In this document: positions 43,088-54,622 of the stretch, in pieces
Position numbering within the stretch: the stretch's first letter is position 1
Layout of the letters: every line of letters begins with the position of its first letter
Origin: Nymphaea colorata
Lineage: Eukaryota; Streptophyta; Magnoliopsida; Nymphaeales; Nymphaeaceae
Length of the DNA: 64,000 bases
Assembly (NCBI RefSeq): GCF_008831285.2
Contig: NC_045142.1
Coordinates: 11,484,716 to 11,548,715 of the forward strand
Direction: 5' to 3'
Notes under the pieces: model-generated
The model's input: only the letters and a program-made list of their open reading frames with translations
What the model was told of the DNA's origin: nothing
Databases searched by the model: none
Translations under genes and position numbers: made by a program

Positions 43088-43832
43088 TTTTTGGCACACA
43101 AAGCCTCACAGGCTTTAGGTTCCACTGCTTTGATTGATCAAGCTCTCTCTACGGGTACATCCACGCCTGATTCAGGTATCTCTTGCATTATTAACTCAGG
43201 AGCATCGAGACATTTCTACAATAGACTTGGTTTTTTTAGTATGTTGCATAGATTCTCTCAGCCACGTCATGTCAAAATTGCAGATGGTAGAATGTCACCT
43301 ATATTGGGTTATGGAGATGTAAAGCTTTCTCAGTTTATGACCATTCCACATGTCTTATATGCTCCTGAGTTTCCATCTCATTTGCTCTCTGTTAAACAGT
43401 TGACTATTGATTTACTGTCGCATTATTTTTTACCCTGGTGCATGCTCATTTCAAGACTTGCAAACTGAGAAGACTATTATTGGTGGCTATGAAAAAGGGG
43501 GCATCTACATCATGTCGGCCCCTATGGGTCTTGCTGCTGCCTCTTCTACATCAGATTCTACACCATTTCAGTGGCATCTTAGATTCAGTCATCCTTCAGG
43601 GTCCAAGCTCCGTTTCATCCTACCTCATCTTTCAATCCCAGAGTCATTTCAGTGTGAGGCCTATCAACTTGGCAAGCATACTCGTAGTAGTTTTCCTTCG
43701 AGTCTTAGTCCATCAAGTCAATGGTTGTTTGATCTTCTTCATGTTGATGTGTGTGGTCCTAGCAGGGTTGCTATCGGTATTTTATGGTTGTTGTCGATGA
43801 TTACTCTCGAGTTAATTGGGCATTTCTTTTGA
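43088..43832 (+). pseudogene. Copia protease and GAG-pre-integrase
   Basis: The protease shows CIINSGASRHF (Asp of DSG replaced by Asn), then HVKIADGRMSPILGYGDVKL and HVLYAPEFPSHLLSVKQLT. A frameshift near 43400 leads to the pre-integrase: QWHLRFSHPSGSKLRFILPH and FQCEAYQLGKHTRSSFPS, with HVDVCGPSRV opening the integrase. The mutated catalytic Asp shows it cannot process a polyprotein. Confidence 0.88.
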
Positions 43833-43884
43833 AAGAAAAGTCTGAAGTAGTACCTATTCTCAAAAACTTGATTATTGAAATAAA

Positions 43885-44538
43885 ATGCAGTTTGGTTCTC
43901 TGGTTAAGTGTATTCGCACTGATAATTCTCTTGAATTCAAATCATTTATATTAATGACCTTTTATGCTAAAAATGGTATCTCTCTCTAATTTACATGTTC
44001 TCATACCTCACAACATAATGGAGTTGCCGAACGAAAACATAGGCAACTTCTAACTGTTGCTCATACTCTAATGCTTCATAATCATGTACCTGCATATTTA
44101 TGGGGTGATGCCATATTCATGGTTTGTTGCTTGACAAATCGTTCACAGTCATCCTCCATTGGCAACAAAGTACCAATTGCTTCTCAAGCCATTAAGTGTG
44201 TGTTCATTGGCTATCCTCAAAACCAAAAAGGGTACAAGTGCTTTGATCCGGTAACTCACAAAGAGTATATCATTATGGATGTCACTTTCTTCGAGTCTCA
44301 GTCCTACTTTAGTCCTACTTCTGTGTCATCTGAGATGCCATGTCCTATTCCTCTACCTATCCCTCCAGTCCTATTGCAATTTTTTCCTCCCCTACTCTGA
44401 CTATGAATAGGTTCCAGGACCCTCCATTGGTATACACTTGTCGGTAGGATCCCTTTCATGGTCGACCACCAGAATCTTCTCAAGATGTGAGCTCCTTTGA
44501 AGTAAGTATACCAGACATTGATCATTCTCAGGACTTGT
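43885..44538 (+). pseudogene. Copia integrase core and C-terminal part
   Basis: Frames read IRTDNSLEFKS (Asp), a stop, then CSHTSQHNGVAERKHRQLLT (Glu), HNHVPAYLWGDAIFMVCCLT and KCVFIGYPQNQKGYKCFDPV, followed by the DVTFFE block. A deletion of typical sequence after LTNR is apparent. The frame is interrupted at 44538 by the nested LTR-like insertion inside the phrase SQDL/PIALHKG. Confidence 0.88.
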
Positions 44539-47051
44539 TGTTATCGCCCCAAATTTTTCAAAAAAAAAACCATTATTTTATTATTTGAATTTAAAACAAA
44601 TTTGCGACTATTCGATCCAAAATAAATTTCTAAACCTAAGTTTAGATCCAAATCTAGCATTTCAAACTCAAAATCCAATTATCAAATCCGAATTAGATCC
44701 AAAATCCAAGTTTAGATCCAAATCGAGAATTCCAAAGCTCTTCCCTCTTGGATTCAAATCTTAAATTCGAATTTTGAATTTTGGCTCTAAAACTCTTCCC
44801 TCTTCAATTCAAATCTTAAATTCAAATTTTGAATTTTGGCACTAAAACTCTTCCCTTTTGAATTCAAATTTTGAATTCGAATTTTAAATTTTGGCTCCAA
44901 AACTCTTCCTTCTTGAATTCAAATCTTGAATTCGAATTTCAAATTTTAGCTCCAAAATATCTCTAAATACCCCACAATCCTCTATCTTGAGCATGAGCCA
45001 ACCATAGAGGAAGCTCCCATGTTTCCTCACTTGAAATTTTTTATTTTCCTTAGCTCTCTCTTTCCATTTCTTTTTCTTCTCCAACATTGGGAGCAAACAT
45101 TCTTCAAGATCAAACTCTTCAAAAGAGTACAAAGAGATCCTTGGTGGTTCATCATCTTGGAGCTTCATCTTAGGCGACTCGAAGATCATTCAGAAGAGAT
45201 GGCTCATTTCTAATATTATTCATTTTCAAGGTATGTAATCTTCCTCTCATGTTCATCTATTTCCTCTTTTCCTCTTGCCACCTTCCCATGACCACGCAAG
45301 AAAATTCAAATGATTTCTTATCCGAAATCAAGAGCCACTTTTGAGTGCACCGGGAGTATGAGAAAGGCAGAATAAATTTCATTTCTTCATTTTATCTCCA
45401 AAAATATGCTTGCTATATTGTCTTACTCATCATATATGCTTGAAATGATGTTCATGCATGATATTTTAATTTTTTCTTAATTAATGAGCAAATGCATGGT
45501 GAGAATGAGTGTTTGGGGTTGAGATTTATTCATTCTTATGTTGATTTTTGAGGTTGGGACTTGTTCAACCCGAGAAAGCCCTTCATGAATTTGTACATGT
45601 TAAAGTGCATCTTCATGTCATTTTCATGCTTAGTTTATTTCTTAATCATCCAATTAGGAACCCCAATGAGTGCTTCGTCATTCCCCATTTCATATATTTT
45701 TTATTTTCTTCCATACCCAATGGTGGAAGAAATGTATTTTCTTGAAGCAACTAATTATGATTTTATGTTCATATTTGGAAGCATGTTTTCCAAAAAATTT
45801 TCAAAACTAAATACCTTCTCTAATGTGGCCTTGGAGATTTAACTTAGGTTCTTGCATCAGCCAAAGTTCCCCTCTGGCCTATATCAAAAATTAAAGTCAG
45901 TTATTTTTAATTCATTTCTTGATTTTAATTATCATGAAGATATGTACGTATATACATGCTATATATGTATACATGCACATGATTATTTCTTCTTGTCATT
46001 CTCTCTTTATGATTCAACATATCCTTTTATAAACTCTCATATACGTATATATAAGTATATATACATGTATTCCATTTTTAATCTCTCTCTCTCTTTCTAA
46101 AATGATATTCTCCTCTATTTAATTTAAACTTCATTTTCGCAAGGTTTCATATGTGTATCTATATGTATACATATATATGTATATATGTATTTGAATATGT
46201 ATCTCTCTTTCTTTTATATCTTTGATTTTATCATTTTCAAGATCTCTTTCTCTATATCTCTCTTGGGATCAAGCCTTTCATCGTTTCCATTCTTTCAATA
46301 TTTTTTCTTATCATTTAAGTGTTTAGTTTTTCATTTGTCGACTTCACTAAGACCAAAAATCAAGTAATGACTCAATATTGGAATTATGCTTGATGGTCTA
46401 CAACCCCAATCCATTTACAAAGATTTCTTCTTCTTATATATGATAGTTATTAAAACAAAAACCTTACATGTATGTTGTGGTAGGAATGTTTCTAGATGAA
46501 TGTTATGATATGAATGAATGATTTTTTTTTCCAAAAATATAGGATCAATACATTCATGCATTCACACTCACTTGATATCACTTATGATCACAAGCAACTC
46601 TCTAAAAGAACTTAAGCAAGATGAGATAGAACTCTAATTAAGTAGTAATGGAATTAGAGCAAAATCTCAAACATACTTAAAGTCTTAAGAGAACACTAAA
46701 GTGATTTCAAAATGGTTTCCCAAGCTTTTCAAATGATCTTTACAAAGATTTCTTAATTCTAGTTTTTTCCTAAAATAATTCACATTCTCAACTGATTTTT
46801 AATGAACCTCTTCAAAAGTTTGAAACATCAAAACTTCCATATTTTTCTATACCGCATATAGAGAGATGTTTAAGTCAAAAATGAAATGCATCAATAATAA
46901 ACATAACCCTTGGGTGGATTACTCTTGGTAAAGGTGCTAAGAATGTCGATCCTCGTACCGACGAGCAAGTCCCTTTCTCTCTCATTTTCAATACAAAATC
47001 TCATTTTTCTGAAGCACTCAAAAAAAAAGAATTTGAGATATAAACACTTGC
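44534..47051. mobile_element. Nested 2.5-kb LTR-like insertion (44539-47046) with near-perfect target duplication
   Basis: The insert runs from TGTTATCGCCCC (44539) to ATAAACA (47046). It is flanked by CTTGT (44534-44538) and CTTGC (47047-47051), which match at four of five positions. Joining across it restores the copia phrase SQDLPIALHKGKRQCT, which fixes the borders. TG...CA ends with 5-bp duplication, non-coding content and a possible leader/splice signal (CAAGGTATGTAATC, about 45229) suggest a solo LTR of a gypsy-type element. No protein domain is recognisable in it; small open frames such as 45561-45842 are unconvincing. Confidence 0.8.
44738..44957. repeat. Four 55-bp tandem repeats
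   Basis: Units begin CTCTTCCCTCTTnnATTCAA at 44738, 44793, 44848 and 44903. Each carries two or three AATTCGAATTTTGAATTT palindromic words. They lie near the start of the nested LTR-like insertion, where TTTAGATCCAAAT phrases also repeat. Confidence 0.93.
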
Positions 47052-47639
47052 CTATAGCCCTGCACAAAGGCAAGAGACAGTGTACTATGCATCCTACCTC
47101 ACAATTTGTTTCCACTGACCACCTTGATGACAACTTACTGCAATTTCTTCATGCCATGACAGTTCATACTGTACCAACTAGTGATCAACAAGCATTACTA
47201 GACTGTAAATGGCGAAAAGCCATGCAAGATGAGATTGATGTCTCTTACAGCGTGGTACTAGGAATTGGTTGATCCTCCTTCAAATTGTGATATTGTTGGC
47301 TTTAAATGGGTCTTTACGGTCAAGTACCATTCAAATGGGTCTGTAGAGAGATATAAGGCTCGACTAGTGGCTAAGGGTTAGCCTCAGATGTATGGAGTTG
47401 ACTTCTTTGAGACTTTCTCACTTCTGGCCAGGTTGGGTACTATTCGGCTCATTATCTCTATTGTGGTACACTCTGATTGGCTTATGTATCAGCTGGATGC
47501 GAAGAATGTTTTTCTGTATGGTGATCTTGAAGAGACTGTATATATGCAGCAACCCCCAGGATTCGAGCGACAAGAGGGGTGTAGAAAAGTGTGTCATCTG
47601 AAGAAGGTAATTTATGGACTTAAACAAAGTCCTAGGACG
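47047..47639 (+). pseudogene. Copia reverse transcriptase N-terminal part, truncated into LTR
   Basis: Frames read PIALHKGKRQCTMHPTSQFV, WRKAMQDEIDV, then (after a frameshift) GFKWVFTVKYHSNGSVERYK and VAKG-stop-PQMYGVDFFETFS. A further block is HSDWLMYQLDAKNVFLYGDL, then PPGFERQEGCRKVCHLKKVI and YGLKQSPRT. After SPRT the family continues AWF..., but here the sequence passes straight into the CT-rich LTR end. The YVDD box and everything after it are missing. Confidence 0.93.
47572..47579 (+). promoter_or_regulatory. Purine tract acting as putative polypurine primer inside RT
   Basis: AAGAGGGG, part of the RT codons for Q-E-G, lies directly before the TG (47580) where homology to the 5' terminal repeat begins. 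Its position is that of a polypurine tract. Confidence 0.6.
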
Positions 47640-47707
47640 ATAGTTTACTCTCTCTCTCTCTCTCTCTCTCTCTTTTGTTCTCTCTCTTTTCTCCATCTTT
47701 TGCAACA
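47580..47707 (+). repeat. 3' terminal repeat (128 bp)
   Basis: TGTAGAAAAGTGTGTCATCT to TTTTGCAACA. It aligns with 41701-41850 with about five substitutions plus a CT run shorter by about 22 bases. Its left half is still in the RT reading frame. Confidence 0.9.
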
Positions 47708-50700
47708 AGTAGCATGTGGAAAATGGTTGTATTAGTAGCTAACATTAGATGGTCCTCTATGCAATTTCATTCAAAAGCCCAGATGTGGTGAATGAAAAAT
47801 GAATGATGATACATGAGAAACACAAGGAATGTGGTGAAGAAGTATGCCATGTTGATTGCAATCACTACCGATAGCACTTTCTCTCTCCCAACCAAATCAC
47901 TGCCTCGCATAGATGAAGTGTGTGCTTTGTCTATTGCAATCATCGTCCACTCTTCTTTCTCTCTCCCTCGAATGCCTACTATGGCAAATGCCACTTCTTC
48001 ATGGAGACACTAATGATGCCGGCAATAGGCAATTAGCAAGCTTCAATGCTGATGGGTTAGCCACCATCGGTGTTTTTCAACTTAGCATAGTTGAAGGTCA
48101 TGTGAAGATGTGATGAGGGATTAGCTTAGCAATGAAAAGCTTGTCCAAGGAGCATGTATACTTGATAACACAAAGATTTTTTACTTTTGTTTGCAATGAG
48201 ATTTAACACTTGCGCAACTTGTGATACTTTGGCTGGCATTAAAATATAAAATTTCCACTATGAAGTGCTAGAGTAGGACACTACAGAAGAAGGATGGCTA
48301 GAAAGGAGTTAGACTCGTGTTGCCATAAGGGCTGGTGGCAAAAAGTAGGATTGTAGAAGAAGTCATGGATAAACTGATAACGGGTTAAATCATGACAATA
48401 GGCTACCTCAGTAATAACAAAATTGTGTTAGTTTATTTGGAAAAACAGAAATTATCAACAAGATTGAACTATTGATTACTCATGATGCATGCATCAAATG
48501 TATACATTTTGGGCATTGAATGTATGCATTTATTCATGTTTTTATATTATAAGACCTACATGTATGTTGTTTCAGGTGTCAATGAATTATGTTTTGAATT
48601 TCATTTGAAGGTAAACCAAGAGATTTAGAGGCATTTTATGCTTGGAACAGATTTCAGCAGAGATCTAAATGTAGACCTACTCTAGCAAGGTACTATTAGA
48701 TCATGGGCTAGATAAGACCTTCATATGCCATCTAAGACCCAAATCCATCTAAATCATAATTTAAAATTTTAGATTGACTCTGAAAAGTATTGCCCTATGC
48801 TTGTTGCTAGCTAGGAATTTATGAATTTTCTTGCTTCATTTTGTAATTGTTTCATTTTAACTTCTTTTATATAAATAACCAAAATAAGGTTGAACAAAAT
48901 AATCCAAGCTAAGTGGATGTCCATGGCTATGGGACCTTCATTGTGTTTGAGAGGAAGGCATTATTACCATTCTAGTGGCATTTCTCCATTATTTTAATCT
49001 TTTTTCTCTTTCCATTGTTTTTGTCATCTTTCTTGTGTGTTTCCTTTCATGCTTATGTGCTGGCTTTTATAGGTTACTAGTAGAAACCTTTGAAGGCTTG
49101 ATTCATGAATGTCTGGAAACTCCAACATCTATGGGTGTGAAATTCATGTTTCTCCCCACAAATCAAGACCCTTCTTCTCTCCTCCATGCCTTGGAACACT
49201 ACTTCTTTTTGTCTCCAAATTGCGGCAACTTTGGGGAAGCCAATGCATTATGGAATGCAGGGATTTTCTGGATCGTGAACAGCTCTTCCTTTACTATTAC
49301 TTAGACTATCGATAAATGTAGGTCTTCCCCTCTTTCTCTTTGGACTAGGAAATTATATTGTAATGATCTTCAGTGAAGCTTTGTTACTAATGCTTAGATC
49401 ATATCATTAAAAAAGTTGTCTATCAATGGTATGCATAATCAATGCAAAGTTTGAATCATAGTTGGTGTTTGGAGGTCTTTCATTGAACACAGACTTAATT
49501 ACACCAAGCCCTTCATATGTTCAATAAAAGGTTTCAAAAACTTTAAAATTCTGCAGTTCACAGACTAAGCCCTTCAGCAACTAATAACTTAGAGACATGA
49601 GATTTAGAATGCTTACTCCAATCAGTTCTTTCGTATCTCTTTTGCAAGAAAATCATCAAGATCTCTCAAGATGGAGCTATATATACTTGCATTGTCCCCA
49701 AGTGAATAAAAATACTAGGTGAATTTTTTTTGCGGCTTTGGCAAGATTTATGCAATTGGAAGGTGAAGATCTCTTCTTAAAAGCAATGTTAGGAGTTACA
49801 TTTCAATGTTTGTACTAAAATTTTTATCTTTTATTTTGAAAATTTCTCCAGCTTGGATTGCTAGATCAAATGGCAAAGAAATTATCAATGACATATGTAG
49901 CATATATATGCAAACCCCCAGGTTGTTATTTACACACATTATGCAACACGCCAACTTCCTTTTGAGGCATGCTTTCTTTGTTTTCTTGCTCTAAGATGTG
50001 ATCTTTTTCGATGGAGAACCTCCTTCCAAGTTGAGAGGCTTTTAATTTCTATAGCTTCTCTTTATATATATGTATCGATTTGTATACGCTGCCAAATTCC
50101 TTTTGAATTATAAGAATGGGGATAAATTCTTTGTGCATTGGAATCAAAGTAGACCACATTTCAATGGCTTAGCGATGTCTCGCTTTCATTGTTTTTTCTT
50201 GTATTTTCTTTGTAACGATGGCAATCTGTCGATTTTTGTGTTGTATGGCTGATGAGGTACTAGAAGGATGACAAAAAATCCAGTAAATTAAGATGTTGAG
50301 ATCTCGTATCAAGATTGCAGATAAGTGATTCGCAGTTCAACAAATATATTTTTGTGAAACACTCAAATTGAAGTGCCTCTATATATACATGCAAACGAGT
50401 ATCTTGTCAAAACTTGCAACCATCCTACTGATTAAGGCCATGGTGGTCTAAATATTGCTAGAGTGTTGTTTTTCGAAAAAATCAAAAAATTAGGGAGCAA
50501 AATGTGTTCCTTCATAATAAGAAAATGACTGTCTGTATTAAAATGCATCTAAATTGTTGGTGACAATAAAAAATACCTAAAGTTTCGAATTGGTTAAATA
50601 CATTTAACCATTTTGTAGGTAAGTTCAAAATGACAACTTCCTTTTTTAAGGTTTAGGATTTGATTCCCGGTGGGAGTTGCTGCAATGATCGGGAGAGAGA

Positions 50701-51853
50701 GTTGATGTCAATCTCTATTTCAAACCCCCTATGGCATCAATTTTTTTGTGCTGTAAAAGGATGTGAGGTAACAATATGCAAGTTGAAGCCTAGTGAGGGC
50801 ATCATCCTGAGACAGCAAAAGCAGTCTTGGACCCTAAGGGTGGAGGAAAAGATCAGGGAGGCTTGGCCCTTAAATCAGGCGGTAGGATTTTCTTTCACTC
50901 ACCTGAAAGGTTTAGGAATTGAAAATATAAAGGTTCTGAAATTGCTAGAATATGTCCAACTTTCATCTAGGTCAATTTAAGCGACAAAAGGTTCTCTTCT
51001 TGAGGTTGAAGAAAGTTTTGCCAACAGGCTTGAAGATTTGGTGATAGTTAGAATGCACCCCAAGAATTTTCATGGTCAATAGAAAGCTTGTGAGTTTTCT
51101 TTACATCAGATCAGGCATCAGATTGATGAAGAGGCATCATTTTGCACTCCATAAAGGTCTCATTAGATTGGTGGAAAAGTTACACCTAATTTCTGGAAAT
51201 AGATTGAAAGCTGCACCTAATTTATAGATGTTAAAAGAAATGCATACTTAGTAAATTGATTTGAGAATTTTAATATATAATAACATTCTTATGGTTAAAA
51301 AGTATCCACGGAAAACAATAATTACAATAATAACTTGAAGTCTTTTAGTCATTTTAATTCATCCAAATGAAAGGGGAAGGATATTGTCAAGCTAAAGACC
51401 TTGAATGAAGTTTCAACCATATCATTATATTGTGTAAGTTTTTGCTATGAGGTTGTCCTCACCAGACTTGGTGGTCAGAGGGCTCACCCTCATCATATAG
51501 AAACTTTGCTTAATCATAACCTAGGGTTATACAGAACGCCATTTCAATTTAATTTATTAACGCCAAATGGTGAAAGTGTGTTTATTAATAACCTCAAATG
51601 CTTGCTCCACAAAGGAATGGCTCTTGAATATAATAATGACCGCTTTTGCCCACAGCAACACTTAGGTGATCTTGATTAGTCAAACGAGAAAACGAAGGAA
51701 ATCAAGCAGAAGTGGCAGGCTAATGGCTTTTTGTTGTTGAGGCATTCCTCTCTCTTAGCCCTTGACCTCTTTCAACTCTTTAAGCAAAAGCCAAAACATA
51801 TTCAATTGGTAAACTTGCCATAGCAATCAAGGTTTGAGCAAATTCATTAAATA

Positions 51854-51899
<46 letters not shown>

Positions 51900-52150
51900 A
51901 TGACTTTGGCTTACTTATAGATCAAGTTGAAATAGCAGAATCATGAGATTGACAAATGGAGCATAGTTTGTGGCATGGTCTAACGTTTTAAAACTGAGGC
52001 ATAAATGCTCGTTTGAAGTTTTTTTCCTTCTTTTTCTTAATTTTAGTTAGAGGAAATAACACCAAGAACACGAGAATCGTGTTCTTAGGAAGATAGAACT
52101 TTCTACTTGTATGCCAGTGCATCCTCTGGCTTACGTGGAGGATAGTGCCC
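47708..52150. other. 4.4-kb region without a gene I can support
   Basis: Open frames of 60-110 codons exist at 48975-49304, 50660-50980 and 51401-51679 on the plus strand. The last two lack obvious low complexity, but none resembles a family I know and none has a convincing splice context. I list them only as unassigned. Confidence 0.5.
51857..51894. repeat. TA microsatellite
   Basis: An uninterrupted TA run of about 38 bp. Similar runs lie at 52786-52811 and 61313-61338, and GA/CT runs at 53970-53993, 59266-59290, 61030-61058 and 62991-63013. Confidence 0.95.
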
Positions 52151-52164
52151 ATAAAATTTGAACC

Positions 52165-52635
52165 CAAGGGCATGTTTGGTGTTGGTCCAAATTGATTTGT
52201 AAAAAATCCAAGTTGGACAAAACGATGTTCTGAAAAGGGTGTGAATAACCCTAGCTCTTCTGTAAGTTTTTCATAGAAAATGACATTTTGACCTTGTCAG
52301 CCAAACACATAAACCAGATTTTGGAAAAAATAAATGTTAAAAAGGGTGTTTGGATGACATTTTCAAAAACCCAATTTTATGAAAACTTGGTTTTGTAAAA
52401 ACCAAGTGTTTTGATGAGCTTTTGAAAAAAAATAGTTGTTCTATCTCGGTAACACACCAAAACACAGTTTTTTGTAAATAACATAATGGGTCGGGTTATT
52501 CACTTTCTTTTTTAAAAATAAATTTTACGAAAATCGGATTTCGGCCAAACCCAATTTTCACTTGACCTAAACACATTTTTAAGCAAATGCCATAAAAAAA
52601 AATGTTTATGGGTGTCATCAAATGCCTCCTTCAGC
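52165..52635. mobile_element. MITE-like AT-rich element with TGTTTGG-type ends
   Basis: The left end GGGCATGTTTGGTGTTGG and the reverse-complemented right end GGAGGCATTTGATGACAC are loosely similar. Inside, GGGTGTTTGGATGACATT (about 52344) and a hairpin AAAACTTGGTTTTGTAAAAACC (about 52381) suggest a second end or a nested copy. No target duplication was confirmed and there is no coding capacity. Confidence 0.4.
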
Positions 52636-53107
52636 TTTTAGATAACCCGTTTTCATCCTAACATTATGTTTGTTGAAGTGTCATACAAAACCAACTCATG
52701 GTTTTCGCAACCAAAGCATAGGCCCACTAGCGTGCCAAAAAATTTGGCTAGTGGAGGCATTAGTTAAATAACTTTAATGTTTTAAATATATATATATATA
52801 TATATATATAAAAGTAAATTAAGTTTGTGAAACTAGTGTGCAGCTCTGCCACCAAGTGGCTCAGCCACTGCATAGGCCACTGTACCAAGCATAAGGGGAG
52901 TAGTTTTAAAAAAAAATGAAAATTAATTTCAACCCTCCTAGTTGTTTTAAAATATTATTGTTATGCTTTTAATATGTAGAAAGCTAATCGAAACCAATAA
53001 AAACTTATAAAATTATTATCATTATTATTAACATGTAGAAGTGTGGTCGAACCAAATAAAATCTTATAAAATCAGTAAAAGCTGTGCAGTACGTGGCCCT
53101 CGATAAA

Positions 53108-53422
53108 ATGGACTTAGTATCTTTACAACACTCCTCGGGCTTCTCCATCTCCTTTTCAAGAACCACTTCGCGAGCGAGCGAGATCTATCATTTGTGGGGA
53201 AACGCAAAGCCGCGATCTGCTTCACCAGCCGCCACATTTGACTACACGCATGCGCTGTACCCATCCAGAGGCTGTGGCCTTCGTCTCCGAAGAACCACCG
53301 TTCCACTCCTCAACACTAACAAGGGCATCACTTTCTCTGCAATATTCTGTCAGCAATCAGAAAAAATAATCAGTAGAAAAAGAAAGATTAGGAATCGATT
53401 ATTTCTTGAAGCAAGTGAAAAG
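53108..53422 (+). CDS. Candidate first exon with plastid-transit-like peptide
   Basis: From the ATG at 53108 the frame encodes 105 residues rich in S, R and T with few acids at the start (MDLVSLQHSSGFSISFSRTT). Then come KPRSASPAATFDYTHALYP and GITFSAIFCQQSEKIISRKR, ending RNRLFLEASEK at a good donor (AAAAG/GTGAGC, GT at 53423) in phase 0. Composition and the SAIFCQ-like stretch resemble a chloroplast transit peptide and cleavage region. I do not recognise the family and find no following exons; they may lie downstream beyond the TE insertions at 54.6-57.8 kb. The GC content is higher than the surroundings. A minus-strand frame (53525-53830) overlapping just downstream also looks transit-peptide-like, so strand is uncertain. 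Confidence 0.35.
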
Positions 53423-53964
53423 GTGAGCGGCGAAGCCATAATCCCTCTCAGTGCTTGCATTTGAAAAATAGATGATAAAGGCAAACTCTAAGCAAAGCAC
53501 AAGATCTATCAACAAGGGAACAGTTTAATTCAGGGCCATCTCTGACTTGGGCAGAAGTTCTTCCGAATTCGGCGACTGCACCAAGCAGATTGGTCTAAAC
53601 AAGAGAAGCGTGCATCGGGGACGGCATGGGCAGAGACTGTTCGAGGTTGATGACCGCTGGTCAATGGCGCGGCAAGCGAAGGTAAAAGACGAGATCGGTT
53701 TGGTGGGAGTCGGGAGTTCCAAGAGTCGGGAGGGTGTTGGGGAGGGAAGAAGCAGAATGCATGTGCTTGGGGACGAATTTTTTTCGTTAGAGATGCGAAG
53801 GTGACAAGTGGGGATCAAATCGGAAGCCATGCATGGGTCCAATTGTTGCTCGTTTGCTTTGCTTCCGCTGCACAATACATGTGATATCCCTCTCACCCTG
53901 CAGGATCAGTGAAACATCCTTTTCTTCCCTTTTTGCGTCCATTAGGAGGATCACATGATCCTCC

Positions 53965-53998
<34 letters not shown>

Positions 53999-54622
53999 AA
54001 TGAAGTTATATGTACAGGTTCTTTCCATTACTTAGTATTAGAAAAAATTGAAAATCATTTATTACGTATCAACGATGAGAAATTGTTTTACAGTCTCTTA
54101 TTAATTTATTAGTATTTATCTTGTTTTGGGGATCATATGTGAATTGTGAATTTCTCTTAGTTGGACACATTAAGTTTTATATTGAATTGCTGTTGTGCAC
54201 TTCGCATAAAGTTTTTCTTTCATTTGAAAGCGAGGATTTAGCGAACAACGGCCTATAATGCTTAGAATTGATTTTTGCATGAATAAAATATGATCATCTA
54301 TGCAATGGGGCAATATTCAATATATTTTCATTCCATGCATATTAGTTTCTTGATATCTTCATTACTCTGCATGCAAAGACATAATTTCAACCACCTATTC
54401 ATATAAATCTAAAGCTTCGTAACCTTTCTAACTTAAAAAAGAAAAACTTTGATTTGCTTAAGAAATGCACTCCCACGGATTAAATCCAATAAGAAACTAA
54501 GCTCCTCATAAAATACAGAATTCCTACTTGATAAACTCATTTCATATAGTCAACGTTAATTTTCAAGGCATAGTAAAATTGTAGCCAGTTTTATATATAT
54601 ATATATATATATTGTCTTTCCT

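Larger units (their letters stand above)
41701..47707 (+). mobile_element. Internally deleted Ty1/copia element whose terminal repeats contain RT coding sequence
   Basis: Direct terminal repeats (41701-41850 and 47580-47707) flank, in order: a perfect primer binding site, a leader, a 36-codon gag start, protease, GAG-pre-integrase, integrase, and the first part of RT. Most of gag, the RT active site (YVDD) and RNase H are absent. The 3' repeat starts at the purine tract AAGAGGGG inside the RT frame, and RT codons run straight into the CT-rich LTR end. Removing the nested 2508-bp insertion leaves about 3.5 kb. Both repeats start with TG and end with CAACA, but the 5-bp flanks TTAAG and AGTAG do not match. 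It could move only with helper proteins; see the findings. Confidence 0.75.
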
